This document shows, piece by piece, positions 55,260 through 64,000 of a stretch of DNA of 64,000 nt (within the stretch, counting starts at the first letter, position 1; every line of letters begins with the position of its first letter). The position numbers and the translations under genes are program-made. This DNA comes from an uncultured Lachnospiraceae bacterium (GTDB taxonomy: Bacteria > Bacillota > Clostridia > Lachnospirales > Lachnospiraceae): positions 1 through 64,000 of the forward strand of contig CANQSB010000011.1 of NCBI GenBank assembly GCA_947626435.1. Direction: 5' to 3'. The notes under the pieces are model-generated. The model was not told the origin of the DNA and searched no databases. It saw only the letters and a program-made list of their open reading frames with translations.

Positions 55260-57134
55260 ATGACATTCAGAAAAAGTAAGAAAAAATCACAGGAAGATGA
55301 ACAAAAAGACCCGAATTATAAAGAATACTCGCTTTTTTCAAATATGCTGTACATCATGAAAGGAATGTTTGGTGCACAAAAGCCCCTGCTTTTCTTTATA
55401 CCGCTTGGCATTGCGGCGGAGGTAGCCAATACTTATATCCCTTCGTTTGCGCTGCGCGCGGTCATCAATGACATCACAAACAATGTTGGGACAAGGCAGC
55501 TTCTTTATACGGCGCTTCTTTTTGCGTTTATGATGCTTATAGCAGGCGCAGCGAGCATGTTTGCCAATGCCAATCTTTGGTGGCGCTGGATAGGCGCGAG
55601 GATGAACTTCATCATGATGCGCATCCGCAAGGTGCTTTACATGGATTATGAACATCTCGAATCACCGGTCGTGATGAAAGCACAGGGGAAAGCGCAATAT
55701 GCGACAGACGGCAACAATAATGGTGTGGAGGGCATGATGCGTTCCTCATATGAGATAATGAAAGTATTCGCTTCTTCTTTTACCGCCGTCCTTATCATCG
55801 GGAAGTTATCGCCTTGGATCGTGCTTATGATATTTGTATTTGGCGCGTTGTACTTTCTGAGTATGGATAGCACCAAGAAAAGGGACAAGAAAACATGGGA
55901 CGAATGTTCCCCCTATTGGCATAAACAGTGGTATATGCTGAACACCATGACGAATTTTACCTACGGAAAAGATATACGTCTGTTTTCCATGGGCGGGTGG
56001 CTTGTCAACAAGTACGCGGGTATTCAGGACTATCTTCAAAGGCTTATGTGCGAGTCGAAAAACCGTTGGATGGGACATACGATATTCAGCAATATTTTGG
56101 GGCTTGTCAATTTGGCGATAGTCTACGGTTATCTTATCAGCAGAGTGCTTTCGGGCGAGATATCGATTGCGGATTTTTCCCTCTATCTTGGAGCTATCGC
56201 AAGCTTCAACAACGTACTGCAACAGGTATTTAACAACGTGGCGGATTTAAGACAGCAGTCGCGCGAAATCAATGATTTCCGCACCTTTTTGGAATACCCT
56301 GAACGCGGGGTATTTAAGGATGCGGACGCAGAGCCGCCGTCGCTTAAAGGGATGGACAAGTATGTGTTCACATTTGAAAATGTATCGTTCAAGTATGCCG
56401 AGGCGCCCGATTACGCGCTGAAAGATTTAAACCTGACGCTTGAGGCGGGGGAGCGTCTTGCGGTCGTCGGGCTTAACGGAGCGGGCAAGTCCACATTTAT
56501 CAAGCTTTTGTGCGGGCTTTATGTGCCGACATCGGGGCGCATACTTTTAAACGGCATTGATATACGGCGTTACGATAAGCGTGAGTATTATGAGCTTTTT
56601 GCGCCTGTGTTCCAAAATGTCGAGCTTTTTGCCTTTTCGATGGGTGAAAATGTGTCAATGCGCGGCAGCAGCGAGACAGACACAGACAGGACGATAAGCT
56701 GTCTTCGCGACGCGGGACTTTCCGAAAAGCTTGATACACTTCCTAAAGGTGTGGAAACGCAGCTTTTGAAAGTGCTGCATGACGACGGCATAGACCTTTC
56801 GGGCGGCGAGAGGCAGAAGCTTGCTTTTGCAAGGGCACTGTACAAAAATTCGCCGATAGTGATACTTGACGAGCCGACTTCCGCTCTTGACGCGCTTGCG
56901 GAATATAAGATGTATATGGATTTTGACAGGCTGATAGGTGAAAAATCGGCTGTATACATTTCACACCGCCTGTCGTCCACGCGCTTCTGCGATCATGTGG
57001 CATTGTTTGAAAACGGTACGCTCACAGAGTACGGTACGCACGAGTCGCTTATGGAAAAGGGCGGCGCGTACTGTGAAATGTTCAACGTACAGGCGCAGTA
57101 TTACAGAGAGGAGGGCGGCGCGGATGAAGCTTAA
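55260..57134 (+). CDS. ABC exporter half-transporter A (permease-ATPase fusion)
   Basis: A 624-residue half-transporter: a membrane domain (about 35-345, six segments) and an ATPase domain with Walker A GLNGAGKST near 405, signature LSGGERQKLAF near 512 and Walker B IVILDEPTSALD. It overlaps the second half-transporter by 11 bp, so the two form a heterodimer of the multidrug/lipid/peptide class. CGGAG precedes ATG 55260. The substrate is unknown. Confidence 0.92.
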   Translation: MTFRKSKKKSQEDEQKDPNYKEYSLFSNMLYIMKGMFGAQKPLLFFIPLGIAAEVANTYIPSFALRAVINDITNNVGTRQLLYTALLFAFMMLIAGAASMFANANLWWRWIGARMNFIMMRIRKVLYMDYEHLESPVVMKAQGKAQYATDGNNNGVEGMMRSSYEIMKVFASSFTAVLIIGKLSPWIVLMIFVFGALYFLSMDSTKKRDKKTWDECSPYWHKQWYMLNTMTNFTYGKDIRLFSMGGWLVNKYAGIQDYLQRLMCESKNRWMGHTIFSNILGLVNLAIVYGYLISRVLSGEISIADFSLYLGAIASFNNVLQQVFNNVADLRQQSREINDFRTFLEYPERGVFKDADAEPPSLKGMDKYVFTFENVSFKYAEAPDYALKDLNLTLEAGERLAVVGLNGAGKSTFIKLLCGLYVPTSGRILLNGIDIRRYDKREYYELFAPVFQNVELFAFSMGENVSMRGSSETDTDRTISCLRDAGLSEKLDTLPKGVETQLLKVLHDDGIDLSGGERQKLAFARALYKNSPIVILDEPTSALDALAEYKMYMDFDRLIGEKSAVYISHRLSSTRFCDHVALFENGTLTEYGTHESLMEKGGAYCEMFNVQAQYYREEGGADEA

Positions 57135-58974
57135 AAAGTCATTATCGCTCATCAGGCTGTTTGTTTCCTATGCATGGGAGTGCAAGGCGTCATATTTTAT
57201 ATTTTTCATAGCGGACATAGTGCTGAATGCCGTGTCGCCGTTTATCACGATTATATTTCCGGCGCTTGTTATCGACGAGCTTACAGGTCAGCGCAGACCG
57301 GAGTATATCGTGATGTACGTCGCATGTACCGTAGCGCTTCAGTATGCGGTCAGCGCAGTCAGAGGTGTTATAGGTCTGACTAAGGAGAAATATGCGGATC
57401 TGTATAACAGGTATCTGCAGATGAAGCTTGCAAAGAAGTGCGTTGACATGGATTTTCAGCATACGGAGGACAAGGCTGTGCTTGAGCAGCTTGAAAAGGC
57501 AAAGACAGGAATAGAGTGGTATTCGGGAGGTATCAGCGGCATCTTGGACACATTCGGCGCTATATTGACCCATACGGTCACACTGCTTGGAACGGCGGCG
57601 CTTGTTATCAACGGCGCACCCATACTGATTGCGGTATATGCGGTATGTATTACGGTGCAGGCTGTTTGCAGATATTATGTGCAGAAGATAAATCATGAGC
57701 ATTTTTTGAAGCTGTCAAAGGAAAATCGGGCTTTCGGATATATGTTCTGGGAGCTTGCAAATATCCGCTTCGGGAAGGATATCAGGCTTTACGGCGCGGA
57801 ACAGACGATAGAGGACAAATGCAGGGCAAGTATCAGGTCGCAGGCGAACATATGGAAAGGTCAGGCGATGAGCTGTATGCCCTATGATCTTGCCAGTGTG
57901 CCATTTACGGCAGGACGCTATTTTGCGGAGCTTTTCATACTGGGAAAAAAGGCGCTTGGCGGGGCGATTTCTATCGGCTCATTTACTATGTATATGAATG
58001 CAAGCAATACTTTCGGTCAAAGCCTGCAGAATATAATATGGTGTATCCAAAGGCTGCATTCAAGCCTTGCCTATATCAATGAATTTGTGGTATTCATGGA
58101 ATATCCTAATGCGGTGCATCACGGAAGCCTGCACCCTGATAACAGCGCGGAGCACACGATTGAGTTCAGGAATGTGAGCTTTACATATCCGCATACAGAT
58201 GTGCAGGTGTTAAAAAATATCAATGTCGTGCTTCATTCGGGCGAGCATATCTCTGTCGTGGGGCTTAACGGCGCGGGGAAGACCACATTCATAAAGCTGC
58301 TGTGCAGGCTGTATGACCCGACTAATGGGCAGATACTGCTTGACGGGACAGATATCAGGGAATATGTATATGAGGAATATGTGAAGCTGATTTCAGTGGT
58401 GTTTCAGGATTTTGAGCTGTTTGCGTTTACGGCGCGTGAAAATGTCACTCTGACGGAAAGCCATGCCAAGACGGAGGATGTGCGCGAAAACGAGGAAAAG
58501 CATGAGTCTATATTCAAGGCAGAGGAATGTGCTGTGGCGGACGATGAAAAATTTGACAGGGTAATCAGGCAGGCGGGGCTGTCGGAGGCAGTCGCAAAGC
58601 TCAAATACGGCGCTGATACATTTATAATGAAAGGCTTCGACCACGGCGGCAGCGAGATGTCGGGCGGCGAACAGCAGAAGCTTGCGATAGCGCGTGCGCT
58701 TTACAAAGACGCGCCTGTAGTGATACTCGACGAGCCGACGGCGGCGCTTGACCCTATCGCGGAATATGAGATTTACAGGCAGTTTAACACGCTTGTTGAC
58801 GGCAAGACGGCAATTTATATTTCCCACAGGCTGTCTTCGTGCAGATTTTGTGATATAATTTATGTGTTCGTGGACGGTGAGATAAAAGAACGCGGCACCC
58901 ACGCCGAGCTTGCCGCCGTAGAGGGCGGACATTATGCCAGGATGTTTGCGGCGCAGGCGCAGTATTATAAGTGA
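57124..58974 (+). CDS. ABC exporter half-transporter B (permease-ATPase fusion)
   Basis: A 616-residue half-transporter. The membrane domain is followed by an ATPase with Walker A GLNGAGKTT, signature MSGGEQQKLAI and Walker B VVILDEPTAALD. A ~30-residue acidic insert (about residues 443-471, rich in Glu) lies between the Q-loop and the signature and is absent from half A. ATG 57124 is used since it overlaps the end of half A as ATGAA; the frame to 56938 is spurious. Both halves keep the catalytic Glu, unlike many heterodimers with one degenerate site. Confidence 0.92.
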   Translation: MKLKKSLSLIRLFVSYAWECKASYFIFFIADIVLNAVSPFITIIFPALVIDELTGQRRPEYIVMYVACTVALQYAVSAVRGVIGLTKEKYADLYNRYLQMKLAKKCVDMDFQHTEDKAVLEQLEKAKTGIEWYSGGISGILDTFGAILTHTVTLLGTAALVINGAPILIAVYAVCITVQAVCRYYVQKINHEHFLKLSKENRAFGYMFWELANIRFGKDIRLYGAEQTIEDKCRASIRSQANIWKGQAMSCMPYDLASVPFTAGRYFAELFILGKKALGGAISIGSFTMYMNASNTFGQSLQNIIWCIQRLHSSLAYINEFVVFMEYPNAVHHGSLHPDNSAEHTIEFRNVSFTYPHTDVQVLKNINVVLHSGEHISVVGLNGAGKTTFIKLLCRLYDPTNGQILLDGTDIREYVYEEYVKLISVVFQDFELFAFTARENVTLTESHAKTEDVRENEEKHESIFKAEECAVADDEKFDRVIRQAGLSEAVAKLKYGADTFIMKGFDHGGSEMSGGEQQKLAIARALYKDAPVVILDEPTAALDPIAEYEIYRQFNTLVDGKTAIYISHRLSSCRFCDIIYVFVDGEIKERGTHAELAAVEGGHYARMFAAQAQYYK

Positions 58975-59073
58975 AATGTCTGCGATATTTTCAGGGAAGT
59001 GGACAATACAATTCAGATGCGAGGTATGGAAGCACTACGCGTATAAATATCAAAATGATGTTGGAGGGAAAAG

Positions 59074-59775
59074 ATGATTAAAGCAATTTTGACAATTGAC
59101 GATATTGCGTCAAAAAACACTCCTGCGATAGTGGATTATCTTCAGGAGAAAGGAATACAGGCGATAATGTTTGCCGTAGGGCAGAATTTGGAGAAATATC
59201 CGAAGCAGGCGGTTTACGCACTAAAGAATGGTATGATAATAGGAAACCACAGCTATTCCCACCCTGCGTTTTCGTCACTTTCAATGGATGAGTGCGTAAA
59301 AGAAATCGAAAAGTGCGAGGAGCTGCTTGACAGGCTGTATCAGTCCGCGGGCGTGAAGCGAAGGTTCAGACCTTTCCGTTTTCCGTATGGAGATAAGGGC
59401 GGTGAAAATAAAGCGGCGCTTCAAAAATATTTGACTGAAAACGGCTTTAATAAGGTAAAGGACACTCAAATCCCCTACAAGTGGTGGCAAGATAACGGAT
59501 TAAACAAGGATATTGATACATTTTGGACATTTGATTTTGCGGAATACAATATCCGTCCCGACAGCGGTTTTACCAAAGATGATGTATGGCGGAAAATCCA
59601 CGACCCGAACCCAAGCACAGGAGCCGCTTTGCTTGCCGATGGCGGCAGGCACATTATCCTTTTGCACGCGCATGATGAGACGGAGGAAATGCTGCCCGAA
59701 TACTATAAGCTGTTTATTGATTATCTGTTGGAAAACGGTGTGGAGTTTGAAAAGCCTGAATTTTTGGACAGATAA
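59074..59775 (+). CDS. Polysaccharide deacetylase (NodB family)
   Basis: A 233-residue metal-dependent deacetylase. The NodB motifs are present: catalytic TIDD near residue 8 (Asp pair), HSYSHP near 54 (zinc His pair), and the RPFRFPYGDKGG block near 97, with LLHAHDET near 200 holding a late His. It would remove acetyl groups from GlcNAc polymers or peptidoglycan. No signal peptide is visible, so it may act inside or be exported otherwise. GGAGGG precedes ATG 59074. Confidence 0.88.
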   Translation: MIKAILTIDDIASKNTPAIVDYLQEKGIQAIMFAVGQNLEKYPKQAVYALKNGMIIGNHSYSHPAFSSLSMDECVKEIEKCEELLDRLYQSAGVKRRFRPFRFPYGDKGGENKAALQKYLTENGFNKVKDTQIPYKWWQDNGLNKDIDTFWTFDFAEYNIRPDSGFTKDDVWRKIHDPNPSTGAALLADGGRHIILLHAHDETEEMLPEYYKLFIDYLLENGVEFEKPEFLDR

Positions 59776-59824
59776 GATTTTTGTAAGTTTATGGCAAAGA
59801 AGAGTGATAATGAGGAGCAGGCAG

Positions 59825-60361
59825 ATGAAAAAGAGCAGACTGTCTTATGATGAATGGAAATGTATTGAAAAGAAGCAAATCCATGGGAAACGGGTAATGA
59901 TAAATGGATTTGAAGGCTATATCGGACTTTTAAATATTGAAAAAGTGACAGTGCCGCAGATATGGAAATTTAATGGTGAAGATATTGTCGTATGCGATGA
60001 AGGCTTGAAATGGTTATCAATACTGCCGGAAAATGATTTTTATTGCATTACGGCGATGTTGGATGAAAATAACGGTATTCTTTTATGGTACATAGATATG
60101 ATAGCATCTCAGGGAATTGACGAGGATGGATTTCCGTATTTTGACGACCTTTATCTGGATTTGGTAGTATATCCTGACGGAACGGTTATTGAGGACGATA
60201 TGGACGAATTGGGAGAAGCGCTTGCCGCAAATGATATTTCAAGAGAGCAATATCGGCTTGCGCTTGATACGGCTCAGAGGTTGAAAGAGGGGCTTTTGAG
60301 TGATATTAAAAAATTTATTTCGTATACACATATTTGTCTGAATGAGATAATGGGGGTATAA
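59825..60361 (+). CDS. DUF402 family protein
   Basis: A 178-residue protein with the DUF402 core: ENNGILLWYIDM, FDDLYLDLVVYPDGTVIEDD near 125 and the helix DISREQYRLALDTAQRLKEG near 152. Family members include phosphatase-like and nucleotide-binding enzymes. AGGAGCAG precedes ATG 59825; the frame opening at 59513 is a shadow of the deacetylase. It lies 6 bp before the methyltransferase, so it is probably co-transcribed. Confidence 0.78.
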   Translation: MKKSRLSYDEWKCIEKKQIHGKRVMINGFEGYIGLLNIEKVTVPQIWKFNGEDIVVCDEGLKWLSILPENDFYCITAMLDENNGILLWYIDMIASQGIDEDGFPYFDDLYLDLVVYPDGTVIEDDMDELGEALAANDISREQYRLALDTAQRLKEGLLSDIKKFISYTHICLNEIMGV

Positions 60362-60367
60362 AATACA

Positions 60368-61126
60368 ATGAAAGATTACAGCGGACAGCACAAAAAAGCA
60401 TGGGAATATGACGCATATGGTTTTTGGATCAGAACTGTCGGCACGCCGTCAGAAAGGGCGCGCGAAGACGTGAAAAATCCCGTAAAAATGCTTAAACGCT
60501 ATGCGGGTTACTTTGACAAATATAAAGGAGTACGCATAGCAAATATCTGCGGCTCCTGCGGCAAGAAGGCTGTTCCACTTGCCCTGCTTGGCGCGGAAGT
60601 CACTGTGTTTGACATATCCGAGGATAATAAAAGATACGCCCGCGAGACGGCAGAGGCGGCAGGCGTCAATATAAATTTTGAAGTCTGTGATATTTTGAAA
60701 ATAGATATGTCAAAATACGGCGGCTGCTTTGACGTAGTTTTTATGGAGGGCGGAGTGCTGCATTATTTCCACGATATTAACGAGTTTATGAAAATAATGA
60801 ATTTGCTGCTGAAATCAGGTGGAAAAATGATATGCAGCGATTTCCACCCGTTTACAAAAATAATGGACAGCCTGAAATTGGAGCAGCCTGTAATGAGCTA
60901 TTTTTCAACGGAGATATTTGATGGTGAAATGGCTCACGCCAGATTTTACGATGAAGATGTCCGCAGGCAGATGCCTAAGTGCATGTACAGGAAATACACG
61001 ATAGGCGAAATAATCAATTCGATACTTCAAAACGGCTTTGAACTAAAGCAGTTTGACGAGCATCCCGCGTGGGAAAATGAAAAGCTGCCTGGTGAATTTA
61101 CTGCTGTAGCGGTGAAGAAAGGGTAA
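60368..61126 (+). CDS. Class I SAM-dependent methyltransferase
   Basis: A 252-residue methyltransferase. Motif I ANICGSCGKKAVPLALLGAE is near 56-75, the acidic motif II VFDISEDNKRYA near 78, and DVVFMEGGVLHYF near 122. The Cys-containing motif I is unusual. The acceptor is unknown; small molecules or polyketides are typical for this group. Start ATG 60368 follows GGGGG. Confidence 0.88.
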   Translation: MKDYSGQHKKAWEYDAYGFWIRTVGTPSERAREDVKNPVKMLKRYAGYFDKYKGVRIANICGSCGKKAVPLALLGAEVTVFDISEDNKRYARETAEAAGVNINFEVCDILKIDMSKYGGCFDVVFMEGGVLHYFHDINEFMKIMNLLLKSGGKMICSDFHPFTKIMDSLKLEQPVMSYFSTEIFDGEMAHARFYDEDVRRQMPKCMYRKYTIGEIINSILQNGFELKQFDEHPAWENEKLPGEFTAVAVKKG

Positions 61127-61225
61127 ATCTCAAGAAAAATACCTTACGTTTTGTTGACGTGATAAGAGGTTTGCGGAAACAGGATATTATAAAGGCTTGT
61201 GAGATTTTTATGAAGGGAAATGCAG

Positions 61226-62026
61226 ATGAATATATCAGAACTGGAAAGAAGAATAAAATACCTTGAGAGAGAAAATCAGTATTTAAAGATTCTGCTTGCA
61301 GGCGCAGGAATTTCCTATTCTGATAAGGATATAGATACGGAAACAGACAGCAGCAATAAATACGACCAAAACCAAGGCGCAAGAATTATACCGAGAAACA
61401 TCACTGATACAGACGCAAAATTATTTTTCAGCATGTTTTGGGCGCGTACAGACGTATATAGCAAGCGTACCATTAAAAAATCCACAGGCGAGGTAAATTA
61501 TTATACGCAGTGCAGTAATTTTTGGAAAAACGGCTGTCCAAGAATTACTCAAAGCAAGATAAAATGCCAAGATTGCCCCAGACAGTCTTATAAGGAATTG
61601 AAAAAGGAGCAGATAATTGAGCATTTAAGGGGAAATGCGGCGGATGCTACGGATGTGATAGGCGTTTTTCCGCTTTTCCCTGATGATACCTGCAGGTTTA
61701 TTGTTTTCGATTTTGATAATCATGAAAAAAATGCGGAAAAAAGCGATTTTGCCAATGCCGATAATGCTTGGAAAGACGAGGCGGACAGCCTAAGAAAAAT
61801 ATGTGAAATTAATGGAATTGACGCGCTTGTAGAGCGTTCGCGTTCGGGAAGGGGTGCGCATATTTGGATATTTTTTCAAAAGCCGATAGAGGCAAGCCTT
61901 GCGAGAAGGTTTGGAAATGCACTGTTAAATAAAGGTGCGGAAGCCGTAAATTTAAGGTCTTTCCGATTTTACGACCGCATGCTGCCAATGCAGGATCATC
62001 TTCCGAGACGATATAAGGACGGATAA
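61226..62026 (+). pseudogene. Truncated TOTE-type archaeo-eukaryotic primase domain
   Basis: A 266-residue frame that looks like the N-terminal, primase part of the large TOTE conflict-system proteins. After a coiled coil (SELERRIKYLERENQYLK), a Cys pair segment (FWKNGCPRITQSKIKCQDC) precedes the catalytic Asp pair in RFIVFDFDNHE near 163, RSRSGRGAHIWIFF near 207 and RFYDRMLPMQDHLP near 251. The protein stops just after this motif, while the family continues with helicase and nuclease domains. It is therefore a broken or minimal remnant. ATG 61226 follows GAAGGGA. A hairpin follows at 62028-62057. Confidence 0.72.
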
Positions 62027-62027
62027 T

Positions 62028-62057
62028 AAAGCTATATGGTGATCAATCTATAGCTTT
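62028..62057 (+). terminator. Hairpin after the truncated primase
   Basis: The stem AAAGCTATA/TATAGCTTT (62028-62036 with 62049-62057). The following T-run is 12-20 nt away, so termination is only plausible. It may mark a junction of the truncation. Confidence 0.45.
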
Positions 62058-62130
62058 GAGTATATATTGTTTTTTTCTGTTAATATTTATTGTTTGTGTA
62101 CAAAAAGATAGTATGGGAGGGTGTTTATAT

Positions 62131-62763
62131 ATGTCTAATTCGATTGATATACAAGGCATAAAAATGACTGTTGAACTTGAAATAGATAAATTGAAAAAGT
62201 GTACGCAGGATGATGACCGTGAATATTGTGCAAATTTACAGAATAAATATGCTACGGCATACAACAAGTTAGGAATCGCAATTTTAGGAACGCCTATGCT
62301 CCCTAAAAAACCGATAGATCCATTTGTCGCTGCTGCGGCTGGCAACAGCCTTGGAGGCGTTGCAGTAGGCGTAACAGCTGGTATGTCTGCGATTGAAAAG
62401 AAAAAGGTATACGATAAAGCACTTGCTGATTTCACTTCAACCCAAATTGGTATAAATGGAGCACTGGAAGAGCTTGCTCATTGGCACGCATTAGTTGAAG
62501 AATATATAAATGCCCACCCATATGAGCTTGACGCTGAGACACAAAAGAGATTATCAGAACGAGATAGGAATCTTAATAGTATTAAAAAAGCAGATTTAGC
62601 AAGATTGATAAAAGAAAGGGAGATGAAGAAAGAAATTGTCAAGCAGAATACATATAAATTATTTGGAAAAGGTGCAAAAGCAAAAAGAGATGCAAATAGG
62701 CGATTGATTGAAATAGAAAGAGAAATCACAAAGTTGCAATCACAAATAATTCAGGAGGAATAG
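62131..62763 (+). CDS. Protein of unknown function, co-operonic with the HEPN-like gene
   Basis: A 210-residue protein. The N-terminal part is helical with acidic residues, a Gly/Ala-rich stretch (FVAAAAGNSLGGVAVGVTAG near 70-90) may be a membrane-inserting or flexible segment, and the C-terminal half is a long charged coiled coil (KADLARLIKEREMKKE). No family is recognised. GGAGGG lies before ATG 62131; upstream sequence to 62056 has no site. It is 7 bp before the HEPN-like gene with a GGAGG RBS, so the two form an operon. Confidence 0.65.
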   Translation: MSNSIDIQGIKMTVELEIDKLKKCTQDDDREYCANLQNKYATAYNKLGIAILGTPMLPKKPIDPFVAAAAGNSLGGVAVGVTAGMSAIEKKKVYDKALADFTSTQIGINGALEELAHWHALVEEYINAHPYELDAETQKRLSERDRNLNSIKKADLARLIKEREMKKEIVKQNTYKLFGKGAKAKRDANRRLIEIEREITKLQSQIIQEE

Positions 62764-62770
62764 GTGCTAT

Positions 62771-63397
62771 ATGAATGAACTTCAAATCAGACAGGCGGCA
62801 AATAATATTGAACGGAAAGAGACATATTCGTATCAGCTTGCAAAATACAAAAAAGCAATGAGGGAAGGATTTTATTTTGAGGCATTGATGATTGTATATG
62901 CTATGTTAGAGGATAGGCTAAAGTCTTTTTTATACTATTCTGGCGCATTGTCAACAAGAAATGGAAAAATGAAAATATGTCCTAAAACAAAAGCAGATTT
63001 ACACATTATTTTAACGCAGGAGTTTAGTGAAAAAGAGGCGTTTCGTATGTCAACAATTACCGGAAAAATGAAGCTCATAAAAGCAATTATTGAGTGGAGT
63101 GCTTCTGTAGAGTTGAATGAAATGGAAGCATCGACCTATATGTATTATCTTAAACGAGAAATGGAAAGTATAGACATTGGCGGAATCCTTTCGGTATTAA
63201 ATGAACTTGAAGCTTGGTTAAAATACCGGAATGAAGTTATGCACGCAGCTATGAATAAAAATATCGTGGCATTATTTGAAAACCTTCCGGAGAAAATTGT
63301 TCATGGAATGGAGTATGCGAGATATATTGATTCACAAGTGAAAATCTTGAAAAAGAGCAACAAGATTCGTAAAGCAATGAAATTGCAGAATAATTAA
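62771..63397 (+). CDS. HEPN-like protein (Rx4H motif)
   Basis: A 208-residue all-helical protein. WLKYRNEVMHAA near 149-160 holds R153-N-E-V-M-H158, the R-x4-H motif of HEPN ribonucleases, and the N-terminal helix FEALMIVYAMLEDRLKSFL fits the HEPN core. HEPN RNases act in toxin-antitoxin, abortive infection and CRISPR systems. The call rests on this motif and helical pattern, not a database match. AGGAGG precedes ATG 62771. The partner genes at 62131 and 63435 could be its regulator or antitoxin. Confidence 0.6.
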   Translation: MNELQIRQAANNIERKETYSYQLAKYKKAMREGFYFEALMIVYAMLEDRLKSFLYYSGALSTRNGKMKICPKTKADLHIILTQEFSEKEAFRMSTITGKMKLIKAIIEWSASVELNEMEASTYMYYLKREMESIDIGGILSVLNELEAWLKYRNEVMHAAMNKNIVALFENLPEKIVHGMEYARYIDSQVKILKKSNKIRKAMKLQNN

Positions 63398-63434
63398 ACG
63401 ATGTTGGACTGAAACGTAAGTTTACTGCAGAAAA

Positions 63435-63809
63435 ATGGCTTCTAATGACTATTACGAATCAGCGCAAGATGATTTAAGCTATGAAATTTCCGAAATAGAC
63501 GACGGAATTATCGTGACTTGCACGAATGACGGTGGAGAAGCGGCAAACTTTGTGGAAGGGAAAGTGATATTCTTCCGTGGCAGTGAACCTATTTATTATA
63601 ACTCAAATTATTTTGTCGATGATGACGGCGAATTAAAACTGGGGAATACACACCTTAAAAACCCCAAAATAACGAATGGTGCGTCTAATCCTTGTTACAT
63701 CAAATTGCGGATTGTTAATGAAGCCAGTGAAGCGGTTGGAAAAGAAAAAGAAGTTGAAGCAGGCAAAATGTGTTTATATGTTTTTCGCCGTTTTTTGGTT
63801 AAAAAATAA
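63435..63809 (+). CDS. Protein of unknown function, possibly a remnant
   Basis: A 124-residue beta-rich protein with a FxLYD-like look: VTCTNDGGEAANFVEGKVIFF near 28-48 and a C-terminal beta end FRRFLVKK. It lacks a signal peptide and a clear RBS (only TGCAGAAAA precedes the ATG), so it may be a C-terminal piece of a formerly longer protein. It is 37 bp after the HEPN-like gene. Function cannot be assigned. Confidence 0.5.
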   Translation: MASNDYYESAQDDLSYEISEIDDGIIVTCTNDGGEAANFVEGKVIFFRGSEPIYYNSNYFVDDDGELKLGNTHLKNPKITNGASNPCYIKLRIVNEASEAVGKEKEVEAGKMCLYVFRRFLVKK

Positions 63810-63871
63810 CTGTAAATTAAATACAATACTATAAAAGCAAATAAATTAAGTATTTTATGGAGAAGAAAAAC

Positions 63872-64000
63872 ATGGAGCAAGTCTTTGAATCGGATAATAT
63901 ACAATTTGTAAAAGTCAACGAATCGCTAGTAAGGGATTATCTTACGATGATAAACGATATTGAACATGTTGCAAGGTTTATCAGTAAAAGAATAAAGCCA
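63872..64000 (+). CDS. N-terminus of a probable GNAT acetyltransferase (3' truncated)
   Basis: The frame opens at ATG 63872 (with GGAG 9 nt upstream; in-frame ATG 63857 is possible) and runs off the window. The visible ~43 residues, FVKVNESLVRDYLTMINDIE near 11-30 and VARFISKR near 32-39, resemble the N-terminus of GNAT acetyltransferases in Lachnospiraceae. No acetyl-CoA motif is yet in view, so the call is provisional. Confidence 0.45.
   Translation, partial: MEQVFESDNIQFVKVNESLVRDYLTMINDIEHVARFISKRIKP

Noticed and set aside
56938-57123. N-terminal extension of the second half-transporter to 56938
   Set aside because: It is the shifted frame of the first half-transporter's ATPase; the ATG at 57124 overlaps its stop and suits the family.
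61139-61270. Short open frame in the gap before the truncated primase (protein-like FVDVIRGLRKQDIIKA)
   Set aside because: No start codon with an RBS and no recognised family; it may be a remnant, but cannot be supported.

Overview
The window reads as a chromosomal segment of a spore-forming anaerobic member of the Clostridia, most likely Lachnospiraceae. The case rests on moderate GC content, strong GGAGG ribosome sites, sporulation genes (cotJABC, a GerA/SpoVAF-type protein, yqfC-yqfD, a SpoVB-like flippase, a possible BofC-like protein), GHKL/LytTR signalling, a PD-(D/E)XK Rpn-type protein and AAA/DUF4143 ATPases, all common in that family. The assignment is inferred from gene content only.

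Layout. 1-7.1 kb: the end of a heptad-repeat coiled-coil protein, an AgrA/AgrC-like two-component pair, a secreted protein and a MacB/FtsX-type ABC transporter, then a DUF305 gene on the other strand. 7.2-8.6 kb: a dUTPase and a PIN toxin/antitoxin-like pair. 8.7-14.0 kb: a probable small genomic island. It is bounded by two 75-bp direct repeats of the 3' end of cotJC and carries a frameshifted serine recombinase, a tiny TnpW-like protein, an OmpR-type DNA-binding protein, an acyl-CoA dehydrogenase and a divergent LysR regulator. 13.9-20.7 kb: cotJABC, a spore-germination family protein, a sigma-70 fusion protein, an alpha/beta hydrolase and a second PIN pair. 20.7-32 kb: pyrimidine nucleoside phosphorylase, then the conserved yqfC-yqfD-phoH-HD-ybeY block, a flippase, a large palindrome and two FAD proteins. 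32-38.9 kb: proB, nfo, DUF896, formyl-THF cyclo-ligase, proA, miaB and tRNA-Thr(CGT), with copies of a palindromic MITE-like repeat. 39-45.8 kb: a diguanylate cyclase, an orphan SsuBC-type transporter, argH, asd and a GT8 glycosyltransferase. 46-49.6 kb: a response regulator, a BcrAB-like ABC exporter and a sensor kinase broken by an in-frame TGA. 49.8-59 kb: Rpn-type protein, topoisomerase III, an AAA ATPase preceded by 23-bp repeats, and a heterodimeric ABC exporter. 59-64 kb: a deacetylase, DUF402, a methyltransferase, a truncated TOTE-type primase, a HEPN-like protein with unknown partners, and the start of a probable acetyltransferase.

Functional themes are spore formation, cell-envelope stress sensing (three transporter/regulator modules), amino-acid biosynthesis (Pro, Arg, Asp family) and small mobile or conflict elements (island, two PIN pairs, TOTE remnant, HEPN cassette). 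No complete new defence system is proven. The best leads are the cotJC-targeted island, the HEPN cassette next to the truncated TOTE primase, the sigma-factor fusion, the dead-looking HD protein and the palindromic repeat family.
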